Shown here one piece after another: positions 58,075 to 64,000 of a stretch of 64,000 bases of DNA (the first letter of the stretch is position 1; the number at the start of each line of letters is the position of its first letter). Both the position numbers and the translations under genes were made by a program. The DNA lies in NCBI RefSeq assembly GCF_026262505.1, contig NC_067208.1, forward strand, positions 17,183,962-17,247,961, in the 5' to 3' direction. The DNA is from Trichomonas vaginalis G3. Lineage: Eukaryota > Parabasalia > Trichomonadida > Trichomonadidae. The notes under the pieces were generated by a model. That model did no database searches. It saw nothing but the letters and a program-made list of their open reading frames with translations, and was not told where the DNA came from.

Positions 58075-58255
58075 AAATGTCTTACAATTTGAACATTTTT
58101 TAAATCTTGATTTATTCAAAAACGTAAGAATAAAAACCGTAAGAATCATACATTTTTTACTTCATATGTTAAAAAAAATGATACAAAATCGTTCAATATC
58201 GTATGAATTCTTACGTTTACAAAAAAAGTCACACAACCCTTCCATATATACTACT
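58075..58255. repeat. Subterminal inverted repeat of Mav-2, right
   Basis: Inverse of 17561-17741. It directly joins the long-type end at ACTTGA/TCAAGT (58256-58261). Confidence 0.75.
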
Positions 58256-59167
58256 TCAAGTTATTTTTTCTGGATAAGATATTATATGGATAATTGGATA
58301 GAAAATACAATTATATAATCTTGTACCTGGTTTAATTAAGCTAATTGTCATCGGAAACTTGTAATTTTTATGAATTTCAGATTTTCTTTTCATTACTGCT
58401 TTTCTTAATAGGTCAAGTTCTTATTTACGTTATAAAGTATGATATTTACAAATATCAAGTTATCATGTTTTTTGAGAAATTATGAGAAACAAACAAAAAT
58501 GAAAAAGATAGGAATAGCAATGAATAGTGATGTGGGTATAGAAAATGTAAGAGATCTGAATGCAAAGCAATCAGTATTTAGGATATTGACCATAGATTTC
58601 GAAAAAAAATGCTGCATATTGAGCGAAAACTATGATTATATTATAAGGCTGTCATTTAAAGCATAATGAAACTATTCCCTTTTCATTTTAATCGAATAAG
58701 ATAGTAAAGATTTTTGAATTAGCTAGAAACTGATGAGATGTTTTCACAAATCAGATTTTTAATCTCTATAATGCATAATTCACTCAATATCTCAATTTTG
58801 ATATTGCGAGATATTTTTGCTATCGGTTTTGCAATTTTGACACAATAGCAAGAGGGTTCTATAAGCATTATTATCAACGTAGAATCTGAATATCATATCA
58901 GAAAATGTCGCAAATCTGACATTTACCCGACCAAATAGCAAAAATAATTGAATACTTTTCGCAAAAACTTTAAAAATCGATAAAAATATGAAATATAGAT
59001 ATTAAAGAGACTTTTTATATAATATTCATAAAGATTTTCCAAAAATATGATACCGCAAAATTAAAAAAGTGACGTCTTGAGTGGAGTCAAAGGTCGAAAT
59101 TGCTAGCTAAATGTTTTTTTAGCGAAATTGCGTATTGTACGTTTTTTTTCGCAAAACGAAACCCTTA
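58256..59167. repeat. Long-type Maverick end, right end of Mav-2
   Basis: Inverse of 15493-16404. It ends CGAAACCCTTA at 59167 and is followed by the AGATAAG duplication. Confidence 0.8.
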
Positions 59168-59474
59168 AGATAAGCATTATATTCCCACTCATTATATTCG
59201 TAAATTTTGAGGTTTATCCTTCGCTTTTAAGATCATTGAATTTGATTTTTATATAAAATAGTTATATATTAGAAAATAATATGAGTTTATGTGATATTAT
59301 TTTTCAGAAGATTTTGTGTTCTTCTTCAAAATTTTACTTTTTTATGAAAAAGAATCTTTACAAAATATACATTTCCTTTAATTAATATTTAAAAACGTGC
59401 TCTATCAAAAGTTCCAAAAATTCAATATTTTAGCTTTTCTGAGGTGTCACTTTTGGTGAATTTCTGTTTACAAC
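59168..59474. repeat. Right remainder of element X
   Basis: 59168-59310 continues the palindrome arm (inverse of 16628-16772). 59311-59440 is unique. 59448-59474 is the right terminal inverted repeat of X. Confidence 0.7.
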
Positions 59475-59580
59475 ATTTTCTTTACACACACATTGTATAT
59501 CATAGTTTTTTTTTGTTTCGCAAAACATCCAAAAACAAATATGCTATAAAAGTGACAATTTTAGCAAAACGAAACCCTTA
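59475..59580. repeat. Short-type Maverick end, right end of mini-Maverick
   Basis: Inverse of about 17412-17518; ends GCAAAACGAAACCCTTA. The first 16 bases are the right copy of the X target duplication. Confidence 0.75.
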
Positions 59581-59588
59581 TTAGTAAT
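59581..59588. repeat. Flanking direct repeat, right
   Basis: TTAGTAAT, equal to 15486-15493. Confidence 0.7.
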
Positions 59589-60602
59589 TAATAATATTTA
59601 GCACTCATAGTAAAAACATTAAAATTTATAAGAATTGTTATGAAGAAAAATTGAGAACTTATGATTTTTATTTAAGAAAATGATTAAATAATATATAAAT
59701 AACCATATAAACAACATTTTTGATTCCTCTGAAAAGGGTATCTCAAATTGGTCTATGACCAATTGAATGGCTCGCCGGTTATTCAAGGTACGGTAAGTGT
59801 TTAGGGTTTGAAAGTGAATGAAGCGGTTTTAATGAAAAGCTTAAAATTTGTTTAAAAATAATTGGAAAATTGGATGGAGATATAATTGAAATATAAGAGT
59901 GGTCTTAAATCTTTAACCTATAGAAAATATGTTTTGAATTATTATTTGAACCTTTTTTTGTATTGAAAATGTGTATGATTTACATTGTAAATATTAAAAT
60001 TTTATCAAAAACAATAGACAGTATAGATCCGTATTTTTCCCAAGTGAGCGGGGTATCTCCAATCCCAGCCCTATCGTCCTCCTAGTGTCAGTTTTCAATA
60101 TAAAATCCAAATTTTTTTTTGAAAATAAAAATTTCGAGAAATTTTTCTGATTTTTTTCCTTTGATTTTAATAATTCAAAATAAATTTGGGAGTAAAAAAA
60201 CACTATTTAATGAAATTCATATGAGTGAATGTGGATAAATACTCTCAAAACATACAATTTATCTATTTTTTCTTTATATTATCAACTAATTAGTGATAAT
60301 TTTTTTGGATCAGATTTTTTTTCATTAAAAACATAATATATAACACAACAATGATGCACACATACGTATCTACACATCAAAATATAAAGCTTGTTTTGGT
60401 CTGGGCATCCCAACCCAAAATTCTTTAAAAATTGAATAAAATTGAATACTTGGGGCTGGGATACCCATCCCAAAACCGAATTGAATTTTTTGAATTAAAG
60501 AATATATTTATGTATTTATAATATACATGTGATGTCTATAAAAAATACTAAATTCTAAAAAAAATTCAATTTATTCAAAACGTATACTAAGTGATCACTT
60601 CA
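59589..60602. other. Gene-free AT-rich DNA with small inverted repeats
   Basis: No convincing gene. AATTGGTC-TAT-GACCAATT (59746-59764) is a hairpin. Segments at 60390-60480 (TCTGGGCATCCCAACCC and GGCTGGGATACCCATCCC) form an imperfect inverted pair, and similar GGGTATCTCC/TCCCAG words recur at 60050 and 61570. Confidence 0.4.
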
Positions 60603-60627
60603 TTAGTAGGATCAGCAATCCTACTAA
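60603..60627. repeat. Perfect hairpin TTAGTAGGAT
   Basis: TTAGTAGGAT + CAGCA + ATCCTACTAA, 10-bp stem and 5-nt loop, at the start of a G/C-richer block. Confidence 0.75.
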
Positions 60628-60654
60628 ATGGTGAGAACGCCACTAACTAAAAAG

Positions 60655-61045
60655 GGAGTCCTTGGAGCTCTTGATCTCTTGTCAGTAGAGTTCATAATGA
60701 GGCATGGCATCTACTGATTAGAGATCAGAGCAATCCTACCTTTCCTTCAGGAGCTACAAAGCTCCTAATCGTTACGAGAGGGAGCCTTGGAGCTCCTGAA
60801 GCTCATCAGCAGAGGCTATTTACCATTTGGGCCTCTTCTGATGAAAGATGCGAAACACGTCTACGAACCAGGAGCTTCAAAGCTTCTAATCCTTACTAAA
60901 GGGAGCTTTGGAGCTCCTGAGTCTCCATCAACAGAGTCCCAGATGGTAAATGTCCTTTGCTGATGAAAGATGCGAAACACATCTACGAACCAGGAGCTCC
61001 AAAGCTCCTAATCCTTACGAAAGGGAGCTTTGGAGCTCCTGAAAC
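60655..61045. repeat. 122-bp tandem repeat, about three copies
   Basis: GGGAGCTTTGGAGCTCCTGA-type words at 60780, 60901 and 61023 and GATGAAAGATGCGAAACAC at 60840 and 60962 give a period of about 122 bp. Within each unit AGGAGCTCCAAAGCTCCT and GGAGCTTTGGAGCTCC are short hairpins. No coding frame spans the block, and G/C content is visibly above its surroundings. Confidence 0.75.
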
Positions 61046-61060
61046 TCCTTTTACTATAAA

Positions 61061-61122
61061 ATAGGACAGTTTTCTTCTGAGGTTCTCATCAAATCTAAGA
61101 CTTCAGAAGAAAGCTGTCCTAT
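61061..61122. repeat. Long hairpin 1
   Basis: ATAGGACAGTTTTCTTCTGA at 61061-61080 pairs with TCAGAAGAAAGCTGTCCTAT (20-bp stem, one mismatch or wobble). The loop contains TTCTCATCAAATC. Confidence 0.8.
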
Positions 61123-61163
61123 CAATGTATACTTACACTCTCATGGACTACAAGTGTACAATT

Positions 61164-61226
61164 TTAAGGCAGAGATTATCCGAGGCCTCTCATCAAATGA
61201 GGGACCTCGGATAATCTCTACCTTAA
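61164..61226. repeat. Long hairpin 2
   Basis: TTAAGGCAGAGATTATCCGA and its partner TCGGATAATCTCTACCTTAA give a stem of about 24 bp with one mismatch or wobble. The loop region reads CTCTCATCAAATGAGGG. Confidence 0.8.
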
Positions 61227-61286
61227 GTAGTCAAATAACTTTTCTCACTATTTAGGAACAAAAGAACAAGAGTTGGAGTACTTTAA

Positions 61287-61341
61287 GGCAAGATTCTTCC
61301 GAAATCTCTCATCGAATGAGAGACTTCGGAAGGACCTTGCC
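61287..61341. repeat. Long hairpin 3
   Basis: GGCAAGATTCTTCCGAAATC pairs with the inverse at the right (GACTTCGGAAGGACCTTGCC). With CTCTCAT/ATGAGAG at the tip, the stem is 26 bp with three non-Watson-Crick positions and a CGA loop. Confidence 0.8.
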
Positions 61342-63586
61342 AAATCCTTGAACGCCAATATCCTTGGAACTGAGCTAGAACCAGGGAGAAGTAGCATACT
61401 ATAGAGCACGATAGTAATCTCGGAAATGCTTATATCGCCCCAAGCACAATATTTAAGAAGTCTAACTCATATATACAAGAAGTCAGGCTGAATAGATATT
61501 GTGCATATGGTTTGCAGAACTCTCATGATATTTAAAATTCATGTTATCCCAAAAAGGTGACACTTTGGGTGTATCGTCCATCCCAGGGATGCAAAAATCA
61601 CATCACCTTGGATCTATAATAGACAGATTGAAATTTTGATCATCATTATCACCATAATTTATGTGCATATATTTTGATAATTTTTCCCCATATCTCGAAT
61701 GTCAAAATTGAAAGCATATTGAATATTATTCGCATCTACCAGTTATATTTAATGTGATAAAATAAGGATGTCAATTTGGAAGAAAAGTGAGAAAATTCCT
61801 AAAATGCTAAAAATGAATTTTCCAAACATATTTTTTTATCTCATTTTTTTGATTTTGAAAAAAATTTGGAGAGAAGAACTCTTCGTTTTTGAATTTTATC
61901 ACGATGGTTTTAAAGTATATTAGACACATGTATTGGTATTACTATTTTTGTATATTTTGAGAGAAAATCCCTAAAAAGTGAGAAAATCTAAGACGGTTTG
62001 AGAAAATATATAAACTATTGAAAATTTGAATTAAACTTCTAATTTGGAAAAAAGAAATTTGGAAAGAAGAAAATTCAAAAATCGAGATTTAGACTCAGCA
62101 TCAAATGGAGAACAAAATGTTTCTTCATATGAAGGAAAAAAATTTTCTTGTGAAGAAATAGAGTTTTTAAAATTTTATTGTATGTAATGAAATAAACAAA
62201 TATTAAAATTATTTTTTGATAACAAGAAAATTCCCAATAGAAAATATTTGAGAGAAAGAAAAAAAGAAAATTGAAAAATATTACTCTCCTTTATATTTCA
62301 TGAGATTTTAAATTTATTCTCATAAAATTGACAATTTTATACGTTTAGATGAAAATAAGTGATTTTGGTTGAAATAGAAATTATTATTTGCTTACAGCTA
62401 TCAAATAGATTTTTGCTATTTTGATTAAAATTTGTTAATCAAATTAATAAATTTTTTCTAAATATCTTAAATATCTGGATCACTCACATATACAATGAAT
62501 TGAACGATAAAAATAATACAAACTCAACTAAGTTTCCTGTCTTTCAACTAAAAAAATTATGCAAATTAAATTAAATTGTTTATTCAAATATAAAACAAAG
62601 ATGAAGTAATTACAGTTATCATAAACTTTATGAATAACTCTGTAATTGGTTCAGATTTTCGTAAAAATATTTTTATTAATATCGATAAGAATACGTTTAC
62701 CTACTATCACAACATATCGATAAACAAGAGTAGAGTGATTTTTATCATCGAAACTTTTTAAAAGCTGTAAGCTGGAAGGAAAAATCTTGTTTTTTCTGAG
62801 TTAGTTGTAGAACTATTGATGTACGAGTTATCATTGTGATGTAGAAGGATGTCAATGTACTGACTGAAGGATATGAAGTGAATTGAATTTCATTGCATTT
62901 CAATTTGATCAAAATTTGTTGAAATGATATGAATGTGTCAACATCTGTATCACTCTCTTTCACTCCTTCCCTATTCTTTCGAGAACGAAGCTAGCTCAGC
63001 TTTCGCTGAGCGAATTGACACTTTTGATGCCCTAAACGTACATACTCTCAAATTTATCGAAAAAAATTATACCACCTAAACTAGTATATTCTTATTTTAA
63101 ATATGATATTATCCTTAGAATCCACACTAGAATATATTTAAATCAACTTTTAAAAAAGTTCGAATCCTGCGCGTCTCACTTTTTCAATTTTCGAAAAGGA
63201 AAATTATATTCTCCTAAAATGAAAACAATTTTCCGAATTGACATCCTTAGATAAAATGATATTGGAGTTAAATATACTTTCTTATTTTTATCGAGAAAAA
63301 TAAGTTTTTTGGCACAAAATTAAATCGATATATCATATTGTTTGTGACGATTTATTTAATTCGATCGAATATTTTTACTCATTCAATTTTTTTATTTCAA
63401 AAGATTTGGATGTAAATCTTACTTCACTCTTAAATTTATATAATATTAAAAATTGATAAAAAAATTCAATGCTGCCATTTTTCAATGTGCTAAAAAACTC
63501 AGAATTTTATATTAAACGTATTTTGAAACAATGTTTCCTGTTATATTACAATTTTTTATCATTATGAGTAATTTTGCCAATTACCT
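61342..63586. other. Gene-free AT-rich DNA
   Basis: I see no supported gene; the longest frame (62963-62745 minus) is short and compositionally random. TGAGAAAATC/GGAAGAAAAG-like words recur without clear period. Confidence 0.4.
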
Positions 63587-63635
63587 CAGACTTTTCAGAG
63601 GATTGAGTTGCCACTCAATCCTCTGAAATAGTCTG
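63587..63635. repeat. Near-perfect hairpin, 22-bp stem
   Basis: CAGACTTTTCAGAGGATTGAGT + TGCC + the inverse ending AGTCTG, with one bulged base. It is a compact stem-loop in otherwise AT-rich DNA. Confidence 0.8.
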
Positions 63636-64000
63636 TGGTAATTTTTAGTCTCTACACTATTTCAATATAAGCTCAATTTTTAAACAGTTTTTAAAAATCG
63701 AGCATTGAAAAGTGTGATGAGACTTGATTTTTCATAAAGCATTCAATTGTCTAATGATAAATAAATTTGGATGTGTTTTAACTCTCGTTAAAAATGATTT
63801 ACATTCATGAAACATATAAAATGCATTAAGAGTTTCAATGTCTTTTCAATTTATCATTTTCTATCTAAGATTGAATCTTCTTTTTCCAATCTATAATATG
63901 CACAAATTATTTATTAATTCAATCAAATTTTAAATTATTAAATTTCAAAAATCTAAATATATATTAATTACCCCTTGTTCTACAATTTTTTCCTACAAAA
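63636..64000. other. AT-rich DNA to window end
   Basis: Nothing recognised. Confidence 0.4.

Larger units (their letters stand above)
17412..59167. mobile_element. Maverick Mav-2, containing Mav-3
   Basis: Termini are TAAGGGTTTCGTTTTGC at 17412 and its inverse ending at 59167, flanked by AGATAAG at 17405-17411 and 59168-59174. Without Mav-3 the length is about 17.3 kb. Gene content from left: polymerase fragment, integrase, PrimPol-helicase, KilA-N, fibre/collar, penton-like, 'CCG', ATPase, major capsid and small basic proteins. Codon use is more A/T-biased than in Mav-1 and Mav-3 (for example ATT/AAT and GAT preferred). Confidence 0.8.
16457..59474. mobile_element. Element X, interrupted by Mav-2
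   Basis: X consists of 16457-17411 and 59168-59474 (about 1.26 kb without the Mav-2 insert). Its ends are inverted repeats: TAAACAGAAATTCATCAAAA on the left and the inverse of TTTTGGTGAATTTCTGTTTA on the right. Most of X is one giant imperfect palindrome with arms of about 430 bp. No coding region is seen. The 16-bp flanking duplication is longer than that of the DNA transposon families I can name, so I leave the family open. Confidence 0.6.
15493..59580. mobile_element. Mini-Maverick (both ends, no interior), hosting the nest
   Basis: The left end (15493-16404) is the 912-bp long-type Maverick end. It is joined at ACTTGA (16399-16404) to the inverse of the 149-bp short-type end, whose outer part is at 59475-59580. 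Mav-2 has one long-type and one short-type end with all genes between them, so this outer unit is what remains if everything internal is deleted. Element X and, inside X, Mav-2 and Mav-3 make up the rest of the span. Without insertions it would be about 1.05 kb. Confidence 0.65.

Noticed and set aside
59994-62963. Short frames at 59994, 60282 and 62745
   Set aside because: Low-complexity, AT-driven frames with no leader box, partner or homologue in the window.
1-64000. tRNA and rRNA genes
   Set aside because: I saw no cloverleaf with the conserved GGTTCGA-type box and no rRNA-like stretches; the hairpins found do not fit tRNA shape.

Overview
The window is AT-rich, intron-poor protist DNA dominated by nested Maverick/Polinton elements, the large protein-primed self-synthesizing DNA transposons with virus-like genes. 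The gene set is a protein-primed family B DNA polymerase fragment, rve integrases, packaging ATPases, capsid-like proteins, PrimPol/SF3 helicases, KilA-N and T5orf172 proteins, and phage-like collar/fibre proteins. Very short A/T-rich leaders and the abundance of these elements fit Trichomonas vaginalis or a close parabasalid. This assignment is inference, not a database match.

Layout. (1) 1 to about 13 kb: part of one Maverick (Mav-1), entering from the left edge. It carries a KilA-N cassette, a broken integrase, a long fibre gene, a candidate penton-like gene, an intact packaging ATPase and several small structural candidates. (2) 13.1-15.06 kb: a 21-bp minisatellite of about 91 units that encodes a perfect heptad repeat without a start codon, followed by a duplicated 84-bp block and host-like hairpin DNA. 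(3) 15493-59580: a four-layer nest. A mini-Maverick made only of the two Maverick ends (direct repeat TTAGTAAT on both sides) was entered by element X (16-bp direct repeats, large internal palindrome). X was entered by a Maverick of about 17 kb (Mav-2, 17412-59167, 7-bp direct repeats AGATAAG). The integrase gene of Mav-2 was then split by a third Maverick of 24.4 kb (Mav-3, 18924-43347). (4) 59.6-64 kb: gene-free, with a block of 122-bp repeats and three consecutive long hairpins.

Mav-2 keeps a polymerase C-terminal fragment, the split integrase, a 770-residue PrimPol-helicase, a KilA-N protein, fibre/collar genes, a candidate penton-like gene, a broken ATPase, a frameshifted major capsid gene and small basic amphipathic proteins. 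Mav-3 keeps an adenine methylase, fibre, integrase, ATPase, helicase and capsid genes, mostly frameshifted, and lacks a polymerase. Between 26.5 and 33.7 kb it holds a repeat-rich region with a second copy of the Mav-1 KilA-N cassette, tandem 107-bp promoter/mini-ORF units and gene fragments.

Together the genes describe virus-like elements able to copy (polymerase, PrimPol), integrate (rve), package (ATPase) and build capsids with exchangeable receptor-binding fibres, now mostly decayed. Single-base frameshifts are very common. Some may be uncorrected assembly errors, so calls of 'pseudogene' mean 'broken as given'.
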